DNA of 64,000 nt from Molanna angustata (GCA_963576475.1 OY754980.1:31868431-31932430); one strand, 5' to 3'; shown: positions 10,996-21,350, counted from the first letter of the stretch. Numbers and translations: made by a program. Notes: generated by a model from the sequence alone, not told the origin.

Positions 10996-11358
10996 ATTTA
11001 TTCAAGTTATGGGATGGGATGGGAGAAATTTCGTCTAACTCACTTAGAATTTTCAATAAAAAACTAAAGAAGGAATATTTATCCATGAACACCTGATCCC
11101 GACTTCCTCTCCTGTCCTTACTATATCCTTTTTTTGCAATGAATTATTATTTTTTTCTTTTTTTTTAATAGTTTGTGTTATACATATTTTCTTTGATTTC
11201 TTTTACTTTTATTTGTTTGCTGTTGTACATACACAATGTTGTAATACTTTGTAATCTGGTTGGTTGGAAGAAATTGCCTAATGGCAATAAGCCCGCCAGT
11301 GTACAATTATATTTGTTTATATTATGTACAAGAAGATGTATAAATAAATAAATAAAAT
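10996..11358 (+). pseudogene. Family H LINE 3' end (copy 3)
   Basis: The frame ending at TGA 11,094 reads LWDGMGEISSNSLRIFNKKL and KKEYLSMNT, homologous to the end of copy 1 (LWNNLSPDITSSNSLSIFKR, QGYLSDNT). The 3' UTR and stem-loop (11,273-11,288, loop TAAT) are well kept and the tail is AAAT repeats. Confidence 0.75.
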
Positions 11359-11422
11359 GTAAAAGGGGGACAAGAGAAGAAGCATCGATCAATGGAAACT
11401 CATATTTCAATTTAATATCCTA

Positions 11423-11617
11423 CACTGAAAAAATATAATGACAACCGAACTGACCACCTGCGTTTTAGCCAAACCTTTGTTATCAGTAGCAAAAATTTAT
11501 TTATTTGTGACTTTACAGTTTGGCTATGTGTACAAAACCATATGTTTTGTAGTCACTATAGTTTGGTAAATTTTAACATGAAATTTTGTTACTATAAGAA
11601 AGATTTTTTTTTCAGTG
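11423..11617. mobile_element. TA-flanked MITE (Tc1/mariner-like)
   Basis: 195-bp element with ends CACTGAAAAAA and TTTTTTCAGTG, flanked on both sides by TA (11,421-11,422 and 11,618-11,619). TA duplications point to the IS630-Tc1-mariner group; inferred, since there is no transposase. Confidence 0.65.
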
Positions 11618-11808
11618 TACGTGTCTCAATCTATGAATTCTGAATTGAATTAAAATTTATTACAGGGGCACATTCAAAATAGCGAAAATTCCCACAGTAA
11701 AACAGACCACAGATCAAACATCTGATGAATTCGAAATGATTCTTAAAAGCATAAAAACCCGAAGCAAACATGCTAAAAAAGAAAATTTCGTTTTACCCAT
11801 TACAAGCT

Positions 11809-11983
11809 CTTTTTTTTATGAGTATGGCCTTGTTATACAAGTACATATACATCTTCCTACATTCCCTAAAATAAGCATAAATGCTTGTGCTATAGGTGAA
11901 CGAAATCGGTCGAGGCAGGATTCGAACTCGCGACCACTGGATTACTAGCCCAGCGCGCTAACCGCTCTGCCATCGACCCATCT
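11809..11983 (-). mobile_element. tRNA-derived SINE, family A (copy 1)
   Basis: Read on the minus strand: a tRNA-like head starting ATGGGTCGATGGCAGAGCGG with B-box GGTCGCGAGTTCGAATCC, then a body with hairpins AAGCATTTATGCTT and CTTGTATAACAAG and an A-rich end. The anticodon position of the head reads AGT. Intact or partial copies lie near 30.6, 44.5, 59.7 and 61.1 kb. Confidence 0.85.
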
Positions 11984-12069
11984 AAAATTGACAAGACGTG
12001 TAATTTGTTCTAGAAATTTCAAAATGTAAAGGAAATGATTAAATTTACATTATGAGAAATACCTAGTAG

Positions 12070-12200
12070 AAAACGAGTGGGTTCCGGCCAACGCCAAACT
12101 TCTCACTAACAAATTATTCTATAGAGTATTTAAATCTTGTATGGAAAATATTCAGCATTTTATTTCCATCTGGATCTTTAAGACGGTAAATAGCATGAGT
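12070..12200 (+). repeat. Dispersed repeat Y (copy 1)
   Basis: Contains AAAACGAGTGGGTT, GGCCAACGCCAAACTTCTCA and then ATTCTATAGAGTATT. The same order occurs in reverse complement at 45,280-45,410, and a short piece at 62,936-62,975. Origin unknown. Confidence 0.6.
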
Positions 12201-12593
12201 AATACATGAATATCATAAATGGTTACTGCATACATATGTAATACATACAAGATGCATAATCAAGAATGCCACTAATATAATGTTAAAAACAGAGTATGTA
12301 CATATTATGAATTAATAAATTATTTTACTAGATATAAAATGGGTTTAGCTTCCCCTGCTTGGCTTAAGGTTGCAAATACTCCGCAAGAATAATTTCAGAC
12401 ACTTAGTTGTTGTGTTTAATGTAGCTTTTATGAGATTAAATTGTTTCCTAAGTATTAAAAATATATTTTTATGTTCTGCCATTATATTATCATCCCCCTT
12501 TTGTTTCCTATCTTTCCGGAATTAAATCCTCGCCTTCAATACTTTCTTAATTGATTTCATTTTATTCGAAATCATAACAGCTTTTTTACAAAC
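12201..12593. other. Unassigned AT-rich DNA
   Basis: No ORF, repeat or RNA structure that I can support. Confidence 0.4.
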
Positions 12594-12715
12594 AAGTTGC
12601 ATGTAACACATTAGATCCAACTGTCGAAGGCGATAGTATACTTAATTGAAGAATACGTACCAAACTATAAACACTTAAACACAAATTAATAAATATTTTA
12701 AGATATTTTGTTTTC
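12594..12715 (+). repeat. Dispersed repeat X, left part (interrupted copy)
   Basis: Matches 41,243-41,363 (shared GTTGCATGTAACACA, GATCCAACTGTCGA, ACCAAACTATAAAC). In that copy the sequence runs straight on into what is found here at 13,974, so the 1.26 kb in between is inserted DNA. Confidence 0.75.
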
Positions 12716-13099
12716 TATGTGGAATCTATTGCCGGAGAGTATCAGAGATGCCACTAATATGGTATCATTCAAAAAGCGTCTGAAGTCACACTTTCTATCC
12801 ACACAAACACAAATTCACGTCTTTTTCCCTTTATCCCTCTTCCTTTCTCCTCTCATATCCTCCATCCAATAAACATAGTGTATCTATCTGATGTATTTTT
12901 TTATTCTTATTTTTGTTCTTATTTATACATATATTATTTTTTGTTTTTTATATTTATTTTGTATTTTTTATTTATGATTATTTTTTTCTATTTGTATTCT
13001 TCTATCCCTGTTACTGACTGTACTTACCATGGTGGTTGCCTGGTAGAGATTGCCTGCGGGCAATAAGTCCGCCACGTTGTATAAACCAATAAAAGTATT
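12716..13099 (+). pseudogene. CR1-like LINE 3' end with variant hairpin
   Basis: The frame from about 12,718 reads MWNLLPESIRDATNMVSFKK then RLKSHFLST, the closing W-N-L-LP ... F-K-K-R-L-K block of a CR1-type ORF, then stops. The 3' UTR holds a stem-loop at 13,049-13,064 with the same stem as family H but loop TGCG, and ends in an ATT-repeat tail that became the target of the next element. Different subfamily from family H. Confidence 0.75.
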
Positions 13100-13121
13100 T
13101 TATTATTATTATTATTATTAT
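13100..13121. repeat. (TTA)n, LINE tail and Dong-like target, left side
   Basis: Short TTA array between the LINE 3' end and the R4/Dong-like element. On the other side of that element the array resumes (13,819-13,846). Confidence 0.85.
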
Positions 13122-13814
13122 ACGTAGATTGATCTCGGTTATGATCCGGTAATTTCCTTCACAACGGAGCGTACTCAAGTTGTGAGGCTATGTGTTTGTG
13201 TGTCTGTGTGGTTGTGTGTAGTTTTTTAAAGTGGTACCTGTAGAAATTTTCTGACTATTGTGCAAGTGTTGATAATTGTAGTTTTTTGTATGTTGGTGAT
13301 TACGTATGGGGGTAACTTTAGTATGTCTATATTTTTTTGGAGAGTTTTTGGTATGATGCCTGTAGACGATAATATTATTGGGACTATTGTTACTTTTTCT
13401 TGTTTCCACTGTGATTTTATCTGTTCTGCTAAAGGTATGTATTTATCTATTTTTTCTAAATGTTTCTTTTGTAGATTTGCTGTATTTGGTATCGATATTT
13501 CTATTAGATATGTGTGTTTATGTATTTTGTCGATTAATGTAATGTCTGGTCGGTTATGTAGGTTTGTTCTGTCTGTGATTATGTCTCTATTCCAGTATAG
13601 TTTGTAGTTATCATTTTCTGTTACAGCTGGGGGTGTGTATTGATACCACTTGGGGTGTGTTTTGATAAGTTTATGTTTGTGGGCTAGTTCCAAATATATG
13701 TGTTTGCAGATGTTATCGTGTCTTATTGTATATTCCGTCGGTGCAAGAGTTGAGCAGCCACCTGTTATGTGTTCTATTGTTTCTTTTTGTAATTTGCACT
13801 TTCTGCATGTGTCG

Positions 13815-13818
<4 letters not shown>
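13122..13818 (-). mobile_element. R4/Dong-like non-LTR retrotransposon, 5'-truncated (copy 1)
   Basis: About 700 bp on the minus strand, bounded on both sides by TAA/TTA arrays. It carries the C-terminal coding region (13,226 to about 13,819) and a 3' UTR of about 100 bp containing CACACAAACACATAGCC and GATCAATCTACG at its end. TAA-repeat targeting is the known property of Dong, an R4-clade element of the silkworm; the R2-group endonuclease motifs below agree. A nearly identical copy is at 37.6-38.1 kb. Confidence 0.85.

Positions 13819-13819
<1 letters not shown>
13226..13819 (-). CDS. R2-group retrotransposon ORF, C-terminal restriction-like endonuclease domain (partial)
   Basis: Open for about 198 codons; the 5' side runs into the TAA array. 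The order of motifs fits the end of R2/R4-type ORFs: a zinc knuckle CRKCKLQKETIEHITGGC with RHDN soon after, then RPDITLIDKIHKHTYLIEIS, which has the PD-x(14)-E spacing of the restriction-like endonuclease active site, followed by a K-rich stretch and the conserved tail IVPIILSSTGIIPKTLQ and INTCTIVRKFL. In R2-group elements this domain nicks target DNA to prime reverse transcription. The reverse transcriptase is missing, so this copy is not autonomous. The frame is undamaged and matches the 37.6-kb copy, indicating recent insertion. The plus-strand ORFs across the same DNA are shadows. Confidence 0.85.

Positions 13820-13846
<27 letters not shown>
13819..13846. repeat. (TTA)n, right side of Dong-like element
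   Basis: About nine TTA units immediately beyond the truncated 5' end of the R4/Dong-like element; the matching half of the target array. Confidence 0.85.
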
Positions 13847-13868
13847 ACATAACATGTAGGTATATATG

Positions 13869-13948
13869 TCAGGATAGGATAGTATGGAGGTCAATCTGTT
13901 TTCCTACCCAGAATATGAAAACAGCATGAATGTGTGTATGTATGTTTG
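13869..13948 (+). pseudogene. RTE 3' tail fragment (weak)
   Basis: CAGGATAGGATAGTATGG, TTCCTACCCAGAATATG and GTGTGTATGTATG follow the order of the last RTE codons and TATG tail. Heavily diverged. Confidence 0.45.
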
Positions 13949-13973
13949 GAGATTAAGTATCAAATTATTGAGT

Positions 13974-14335
13974 CTTCTTAGATATTGTGTATAGGCCACT
14001 GCCATACAAATTGTATAAAGCGATGTCGTCACTAAATAAAAATTATTAAAAAATGTTTGAGATGTATTACTTACTATAATGCTGATATTTTTTATAACAA
14101 ATTAAATAATTTAGTTGGGGTCTTTCGGTATTTTTCGATATTTTTAAAAACTTTTGAAATAAAGATATTTAATCATACTTATTTCAAAGTTGGAAAGACC
14201 GTGAAAATATAGAACCTGCATACAAATCTCGCGTATCTTGGCTTGATACTTTGCCGGTTGGTTAAGACAGTAAAATTCTCTTAAACAAATCGACAGTTGG
14301 AATACAATTTTATTGTGACAATTCCCGCACACTGC
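13974..14335 (+). repeat. Dispersed repeat X, right part (interrupted copy)
   Basis: Matches 41,364 onward and then 42,218-42,365: shared TTCTTAGATATTGTG, GCCATACAAATTGTAT, ATGTCGTCACTAAAT, CAAAGTTGGAAAG and TCTCGCGTATC. No ORF; type of element unknown. Confidence 0.75.
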
Positions 14336-14437
14336 ATTAAACAGAATTAAGAGGTTGAGTTATGAATATGCTAACAATATGGATATGTTTATGGGCAATA
14401 TAGAGATCTTGTTTCGTTTTATTTTTCGTTATATTGA

Positions 14438-15343
14438 CCCTTTCGGCTCTGCATTTTTGTTAAGGTAGGAAAAAAATATTTAGATTTATTTTTCATTTCT
14501 AGAAGGGCAGATAAATGAAAAAACTTTTAATTTTTTTTTTATTTTTTATTTGTTTTTGGTGTTTTACGATGTGCACATTTGTGACCATCAGGGCTGAACT
14601 GTAGTACATTTTAGTAATATTTAGTATAATTGCATACAAGTTTATAATTTTTTAATAGTGTGAAATTTTTTAAATGGTGTGAATTTTTTAATAAAAACTG
14701 GATGATGAACTTAGGCAAAGATGAAGATTGCATTTAATGTACATTACTCTTGATCTTGATGGAAAATTCCATCTTCATCGTTGTGGCTTCGAGGAAAATT
14801 TTTTCTAAATGCATTGATTAATGGTTTTACTTTCCATAGTTATATTACAAATGAAAGATAATAAGTAAAATATGTTCATGAAATTATGAATAAAAATATA
14901 AAATAGTATTAAATTATAAAATTTATTGATTTCACTGTAAGAATTGTAATGCACTTTCAGTATCAATTGAGCCATGTTGGTCAAATATGTGTACATCAAG
15001 ATTTAACATTGATTTTAAATTAAGTAAAATAAATATTATTATTATTGTGATATTTAGTATATAATCCATAAGTTGAAAGTATTAATCATTCTTGACTGAC
15101 ATTCTGACATGAATCATGCTTACCTGACATTCTGGTAACGCGAACAATGGCAACTGTCAAATGAATTCAAAAAACTTACTACTTAACACAGAGATGGCAG
15201 TGAGCTTGCATTTACATAAATTCGATGATGAACATTGGGTACTACATATTTGCACAAAAATTGAAATATCTTTATGAACAAAATATTTGTGTATAAGAGT
15301 TTCATTTTCATGGTCATTTTTGTGACCACCAGGGCCGAAAGGG
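14438..15343. mobile_element. piggyBac-like non-autonomous element, about 0.9 kb
   Basis: Left end CCCTTTCGGCTCTG and right end CAGGGCCGAAAGGG pair as terminal inverted repeats. The flanks are TTGA and TTAT, each one change away from the TTAA duplication expected for piggyBac. An internal near-repeat of the right end (14,573-14,598) suggests a second, shorter element inside. No transposase. Confidence 0.5.
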
Positions 15344-15359
15344 TTATTATTTAATTCTT

Positions 15360-15645
15360 ACCTATTATGTTTATTTGTTCTTGTATACCTTCATTTGTTA
15401 TTATGATTATTATTTTGGTTAAATTTTCTTTGAATGTATTTTTATGTGGATTTTTTTTTATTTTGTATAAGATTTTCTTTATATTTCTTTTTGCTTTATT
15501 TTGATTGTTTATAGATTGGATATGTTTGTTTTGTTTTTTTTAATGTATTTTCACACATTAGGTACCTATGTACCTACTATATTTTGTGAATACTTCATGT
15601 AAATGGCAAACGCCGTTAATAAAATAAATAAATAAATAAATACAG
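15360..15645 (+). repeat. LINE 3' UTR with tail hairpin and AAAT tail
   Basis: T-rich stretch ending in a stem-loop at 15,602-15,617 (AATGGC-AAAC-GCCGTT, one G-U pair) and then TAAATAAATA repeats. Same architecture as the family H tails but a different stem. No coding part recognised. Confidence 0.45.
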
Positions 15646-16214
15646 TTATATAAACGATAAACGATACTTTTTCCTCAACGGGCGTTTTGGACAAATACCT
15701 TGTAACGTGTACAGCACATGCTATAGGTTCAGCTTTATTCAAACACAAATTATGGCCAGCAATTAGAGGAGAACAGTGCAAGATGAGTGAACATTTATAT
15801 TGTATTATAGGGGTGGGTAATCAACCAACAGTGGTAGTTTGAGCGGGGAATGTGTTAGAAATAAATTCATCACAGTTAGGTAATGAGTAGTTTAATTTGA
15901 CACGGAGTGCCTCGCTAACAACGGTCGTATTTATATTCCACAAGAGTCCAACACTCATTAGACTCCACAACGGAGGCCGGAATCCAGACACTAAACACTA
16001 TGTTGTATGTTGCCAGCATATCTACCTACTGTATTCAATTTATAGTTCACAATTCGCCGCCCGGCCTGTTAGTTACAACAGAAACTTAGATATTCCACTG
16101 CTGCCTACTGAAAAATTTATAGGATATTAGATACTATCTATGTAATGCTTCGGACACACGACGATTCTGACACAGACACAAATTTCGATACTTGTGTCGA
16201 GAGCGTCCATAATA
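15646..16214. other. Unassigned DNA
   Basis: A 77-codon ORF (15,897-16,130, plus) lies in DNA of moderate GC content but has no recognisable motif. No repeat match noticed. Confidence 0.35.
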
Positions 16215-17075
16215 TTTTTTTTTTTTTTTTTTTTTATTTTATTTATTAACCAAACAAACATACAGTCATTACAGAATATATTAAAAAGACTAAAAAAATA
16301 ATTACACATTATAAACCATTTCAGTTTGCGGATAGTTACATAGTGCAGTGTTAACAAATTTATGCTCATTTATTATGGAAAGTTTTATGGAAAATTTATT
16401 ATGGAAAATTTATACAGTTATGGAAAGGAAGAAAAGGATAATAAATTAAGAATATTAGGGGGAAGGGAAGCTGTGGGAATCGTAGTCAAATTGAACCAAG
16501 CAGAAACCAGTTATCGCGAGCCTAGAAGGGCGTCTGATATGGCACTTTTATATTTAGTTTTAGAGTGTCTAAATATGTCGACTGTCTTAAAAAAGTTATT
16601 ATAAATATTGCATGCTCTTTGAAAGAAGGAGTTTTGGGTATAATTGGTCCTACAAAGGGGAAGTCTAAAAGTTACGGATGATCTGGTATAACGAGAGGGA
16701 CAATTAAAGGGGAGACTCCCAACTAGAGACTCAGAGTCAACGGCACCATCAATGATTTTATGTAAATATATCATGTCTGCAATTGTGCGTCTATTTTCTA
16801 AAGTTGTTAATTTATGATGACGAGCTGAGAGAGCTTTATCATCAAAGGCTAAACGACATCTGTAATCAAGGTGTTTCAAAAATTTATTTTGTATTTTCTC
16901 CAATCTTTCTACATAAGTTATATACTGGGGGTTCCAGACAATTGAGGCATATTCAAGATATGGACGAACATATGTAAAATACAATGATTTTAATGTATCG
17001 GTTGACTCAAATGGTTTCGATATTCTCAATATATAACCTAGTTGCCTGAATGCTTTTTCCGCATATGGTGAACAA
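16215..17075 (-). pseudogene. LINE RT C-terminus (CR1/Jockey type) with poly(A)
   Basis: The minus-strand frame begins in the YAEKAFRQLGYILRISKPFE block just upstream of a start codon at 17,029 and continues for 172 codons: LKSLYFTYVRPYLEYASIVW, NPQYITYVERLEKIQNKFLK, then a long C-terminal extension ending YKSAISDALLGSR. The YVRPxLEYASxVWxP ... LExIQxKFLK signature is diagnostic for the region after the RT domain in CR1/Jockey-type LINEs. This is the longest intact coding remnant of its kind here. A 3' UTR of about 270 bases ends in an A-run (T-run 16,215-16,235). 5'-truncated before the RT catalytic motifs. Confidence 0.85.
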
Positions 17076-17209
17076 ACGATTTTTTTCGACTTTGGTCAGC
17101 TTGTTTCTCAGCTCTAAGTTATTGTACATCGGTAATATTACTAACTCACTTTGTATTGTCAAGAAAAAACATAAGGAGAAATTAAAATGAAATTAAAACT
17201 ACATTATTT

Positions 17210-17450
17210 TGATTCTACATACAATATACTTACCTATTTAACGTCGACAGCTATTTCGCCTGATAAAGGCATTATCAAGAATATTTTTTTAATTATTTGG
17301 TTCGAAAATGCCCTACTTATAAAGCGAAATGGCTATCGATGCTAAATATATTGTATGCAATGTAAAAAAATAATATGTTTTTGATTCTATGTACATACAA
17401 TATATTTAACGTCGATAGCTATTTCGCCTTATTTGGGCGTTGTCAAGACA
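17210..17450. repeat. CGTCGATAGC-type repeat, two direct and one inverted copy
   Basis: ACATACAATATA and CGTCGACAGCTATTTCGCC at 17,218-17,262 recur at 17,392-17,432; a reverse-complement version lies between them (17,330-17,362). The motif is reminiscent of the terminal regions of Penelope-like elements, which carry inverted and tandem pseudo-LTRs; that link is inference. Confidence 0.5.
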
Positions 17451-18327
17451 ATAAAAGAATGAATGATATTGGGGTTGTTATTTAATTGAGAATATAATTA
17501 AGCAGAAGGTTGCGATTTTAAATGCGTATTCAAATTACTTAACAATAACATACATCACTATATAAGATATTGCAATTTGTTAATCAGTTAATCAGTCAGA
17601 AATAGAAACAGTAATTGAGTAATGAAGGGTTTCATAATAAAAGAGGACTTACATAATTTACATATATTTTCGGCTTAAATAAGTAACAATATTATAATTG
17701 ATAAATTTACAGATGTTCGCGATGTTTGGGTCGATATTAATTTTGCAATTATTACTAAAGAGTTGACATAGTAGAGAGTTGACTCGTCGGTTGATATGCG
17801 AACGGCAAACCGCGCTGCATATTCGGTTCAGGAACTAATGTCCTTCGGCCATCTTCGTTAATACGAATGAGATGCGAGACTATCCGACGAATGACGTATG
17901 TTGATAGTAGTATATTGCATCGCCACAACTATTTTTTTTAGTTTTATGTTTTTTAAATATACCTACTTCATGACTGAAAATAGTGCTACACTTGATCACT
18001 CGACGACTTATAATATATCTGCCTCTATAATATTTTGATGGTCATGGGCAGATCTAAGAGCTTCTCTAATTGATAATCATATAGCGGTTGATGATTGATG
18101 ATCACGAAAGTCACTAAATTTAGCTTCTCAACGGATAATTCTCTATAAATCTGTATAACAAATTATTACTAAATGATCCAAGTGGACTACAAGATTGGCG
18201 GCTATAAAATGAAGACACTAACCGTCACTTCCGCTAATTCCAAGATATTTATTTAACACAACTTTTTTAAAGTTTTAACTCATACCCTTTCGTCATTTAC
18301 TGACGTAGTTTGAAGAAGTTATCATCA

Positions 18328-18341
18328 CCCCCCCCCCCCCC
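18328..18341. repeat. Poly-C run
   Basis: Fourteen consecutive C residues in an otherwise AT-rich region. G/C homopolymers of this length are rare in this window. Confidence 0.95.
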
Positions 18342-19163
18342 TATTTGATCAACTTGTTTGTTTGTTTGACGCTGATAGAAAACTTTTTAATTATGTCGTT
18401 AATTATTTTGTCAAAAAATATATTATATTCTGCGACTAATACGATACGCTTTTTCGCAAGTTTTATGAAGTATTTTTTTACAACATTTTTTGTCTCCACG
18501 CCTTAGTATTGGAATATTGTGATTTATCAAAACTTAATCATTTTTTACCACATCAAACTCTCAACGGGTTTTATATAGGGAGCGTAGGTATTCTACGATT
18601 TTGGCTGTGATATGTAGGGCGAATGTCGAACTATGAAATTTACTGTCGTCAGTATGGTCCAAGCTATACGATGAAGCTCAATCGACTTCATATTTACATA
18701 TAATATATTTACTATGATCATTAATTTACTCTTATGATATATATAATGTTAATATTTATAATACGAAACCTGCCTCGACCGATACATCTGTTCTTGAAAC
18801 AATGACACAGGTACCTAAAAAAACTCAAAATTGTCTATTTTTATGTTGTCTATTTTTATGTTATTTATTCCTTAAAATATGATGGGCCAAGATCTTTTTT
18901 TTTGTTTTGGTTCAATTTTTCCTTCTTTTTTTTGTCTTTTTAGTTCAACTTTTGTTTTCTTTATATGTGTGTATTATTTGTACTTATGTAAATGTATACA
19001 CATGTATATGTGTATTTCAAACTTTCGTTTTAGTTGTGCAGTGTAGTGTCTTTTTTTGTTATAAATAAATTTGGTTTGGTAAAATAAAACTAGTAACTTT
19101 GAAAATGGTCATTGGATGACCGAAACTAGTCAGTGTCATTAAAGTAGTAGAACTAAAAACTTT

Positions 19164-19395
19164 GCTATTTTATTTTATTTTATTTTGCTTCTCGGGTAAC
19201 TAACAGGTACTGTGTCAAATATTAATTTAACACGCACCCAATAACAAGTTGCCACATTCTGGAGACTTACGATACTAATCGTCTCACAGATCCAGACTGA
19301 ATACACAATTAAAAACTGTGTCTCCACCGGGGATCGAACCCGGGACCTTTGGATCAGCAATCAGATACCTAACCAACTGAGCCACGAAGGCCGAC
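19164..19395 (-). mobile_element. tRNA-derived SINE, family B (fullest copy)
   Basis: Minus-strand head GGCCTTCGTGGCTCAGTTGG with B-box GGTCCCGGGTTCGATCCCC, then a body (AGTCTGGATCTGTGAGACGA, GCGTGTTAAATTAATATTTG) and an AAAAT-repeat tail (19,164-19,190). Partial copies occur near 35.4, 37.5, 38.7, 54.9 and 58.1 kb. The head differs from family A, so two SINE families are present. Confidence 0.85.
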
Positions 19396-19465
19396 TAACT
19401 ACTATTATTTTATTGGAGCTCTACCAAGAATTGTCATTAGAAAAGTTTTTTTTGTTATAATTTTA

Positions 19466-19575
19466 ATGCTCAGGGGGCAAATCTGGTCCAATCGGCGAAA
19501 TCAAAACGATTACTTCACGATTCCCCTTTCATGAATATAATTATCATATGGAGTTCTATAATATCTTTAAGACGT
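19466..19575 (+). mobile_element. Half of a foldback MITE
   Basis: CAGGGGGCAAATCTGGTCCA, GGCGAAATCAAAACGATTA and GGAGTTCTATAATATC match one arm of the palindromic element at 58.65-58.84 kb. The opposite arm is missing. Confidence 0.55.
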
Positions 19576-20420
19576 TGATTATACCTACCTAACTATGCAC
19601 AATGCACAATAGCCATGCGGGAGATACCTGTTATTGGAGCACTAGAGATTCTATATTTTTGTTTCATGACTTCTTTGTTTGTGTTGTTAAGTGTTCTGTT
19701 AGTGTCTCTTTATATTAAATAAATAAATAAACCTACTCGTTTTAACTAAATATGACTTTAGCAAGTAGCTACATAAGTATTACAATTAACAAAACTAAAG
19801 TGTTCAAATTGGTTGGATTTATAAATGGAGGCTTTTTAGTAAAAACAAGTTATGACACAACATTTAAATTGGACAAATTCAAAATAATGGGAATACCGCG
19901 TCGAGAATAATCCTTTTGTCCAATTGAGTCTGAATCGCTGCGAAAATTGACCAAATCTGTATTTTACGACGAGCGCTAGCCGACCTCGTACCCCATTAGT
20001 CCAGTGGACGGAGGCTTTTTGTCAATTTAGGGTTTGACATCACGAACGGGATTAACGGCACTATGTAGCCGTGGTATGGTAACCTGAGGGTTCGCTAGGG
20101 GACGTCTCCGAATTTGTGGAGTTGTGCAATCGCCGAACAATCAAATTAATATGTGAGGTGCAAAAAACTAAAAAATATATGCTAAGTATATGCAACTATT
20201 AAAATATTCTATTTACATACATAAAATAAAATATATAACATCTTCATAAAGGAAACCCGAAATTAAAAAAAAACTTCTGTACCTAAACTCTAATACAATG
20301 ATTTCACACTGGTTTCTTATTGAAAAACGCAAAGATTGCGAGAACTATGTATCCGTCTTACTACAATAATTAACTAATTAAATATAAAACTAAATCAAAC
20401 ACATTTACCTTAAAAAAGTA
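19576..20420. other. Unassigned DNA with LINE-like AAAT tail
   Basis: GTGTTGTTAAGTGTTC then AAATAAATAAATAAAC at 19,685-19,732 looks like a LINE or SINE tail. A GC-richer strip at 19,970-20,140 matches nothing else in the window. No ORF. Confidence 0.35.
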
Positions 20421-20672
20421 TATGTTATACACTCATACATGAATATGAGATTTCAATGCTTACCATAATAATTTATATGTTATACACTCATACATGAATA
20501 TGAGATTTCAATGCTTACCACAGTAATTTATATGTTATACACTCATACATGAACATGAGATTTCAGTGCTTACCACAGTAATTTATATGATGTTATACAC
20601 TCATACATGAACATGAGATTTCAATGCTTACCACAGTAATTTATATGTTATACACTCATACATGAAGATCAC
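20421..20672. repeat. 55-bp minisatellite, about 4.5 copies
   Basis: Units begin TATGTTATACACTCATACAT and end TTACCACAGTAATTTA; starts at 20,421, 20,476, 20,531, 20,586 (58 bp through an extra ATG) and 20,644 (partial). Units differ by only one to three substitutions, so the array is young. No spacers, so not a CRISPR. Confidence 0.95.
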
Positions 20673-20737
20673 ACTTTTATGCTAGCCGCAATTTACTTAT
20701 TTTAATTATATTTTATTCATTTACAATCTAAAAAAAT

Positions 20738-21350
20738 ATGATCATGTTTCGACTTCCAGAAATATACTTCGTTGGCCAAAGATACGAGATCGTCGTAACA
20801 TTACTTTATAACATTATTTATAATCCCTATTCACCACAATATTTAAAAAAATAACGTCGTTTTCTTGTCAAGTCACTGCCTATCCCATCGATCTACTGAA
20901 CGTACTACACTAGCTATCCCCATTCACAATACAGAAGTTTTCAGCTCTTCTTTTCAAGTACAATCATCTAGACCTAGCCTATGGAATGGCCTAAGTGATG
21001 AAGTAACGTCATCTCAATCCATTCAAATATTTAAAGGTAAACTAAAAAAACCTCATTTGTCAAATAGTTCCTATATTCCTTCTATATCCTTCCGTTACCT
21101 CCTTTTCCTCATTGCAATGATCAGTGCTATTTTTATTATTCTTTTTTAAACTCTCTTTTAATTTTTTTCTCTTTGTATTTTTTTTCTTACTCATTTATTT
21201 GGTTTTTTCGTCAATTTATTACTCACTTAATAAGTATTGTACCAATTTACCTTAGAGACTTCACGTTGTTCGGGTTGGTTAGAAGAAATTGCCTTATGGC
21301 AATAAACCTGCTTTTGTACACATGTACATAAATTATATAAATAAAATAAA
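20738..21350 (+). pseudogene. Family H LINE 3' end (copy 4, longer)
   Basis: Coding starts around 20,738 with RNILRWPKIRDRRNI and LLYNIIYNPYSPQYL, then after a frameshift RSTERTTLAIPIHNTEVFSS, SLWNGLSDEVTSSQSIQIFK and GKLKKPHLS. This aligns with the copy at 30.8-31.2 kb. The frame runs open to a stop near 21,147. The UTR stem-loop is at 21,288-21,303 (loop TTAT), then an AAAT tail. Confidence 0.75.

Larger units (their letters stand above)
17076..19163. other. Mostly unassigned DNA
   Basis: About 2 kb without a credible ORF. Holds the CGTCGATAGC repeats listed separately, a poly-C run, a T-rich stretch at 18,895-18,960 followed by LINE-like tail sequence, and at 19,105-19,130 the phrase GGATGACCGAAACTAGTC, which resembles termini of Penelope-like elements but is too short to call. 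Confidence 0.4.

Noticed and set aside
11880..11983. A tRNA gene (also at 30.6, 44.5 and 61.1 kb)
   Set aside because: The head looks like a tRNA but stem pairing is imperfect and every full copy continues into the same SINE body and A-rich tail.
13260..13607. 115-codon plus-strand ORF, with its twin at 37,658-38,005
   Set aside because: Antisense shadow of the R4/Dong-like endonuclease ORF; it is repeated only because the element is.
19315..19395. A second tRNA gene
   Set aside because: Same reasoning: SINE family B head followed by a shared body; repeated at several places with decay.
20421..20672. CRISPR-like array
   Set aside because: Units are adjacent with no unique spacers and the window is from an animal genome.
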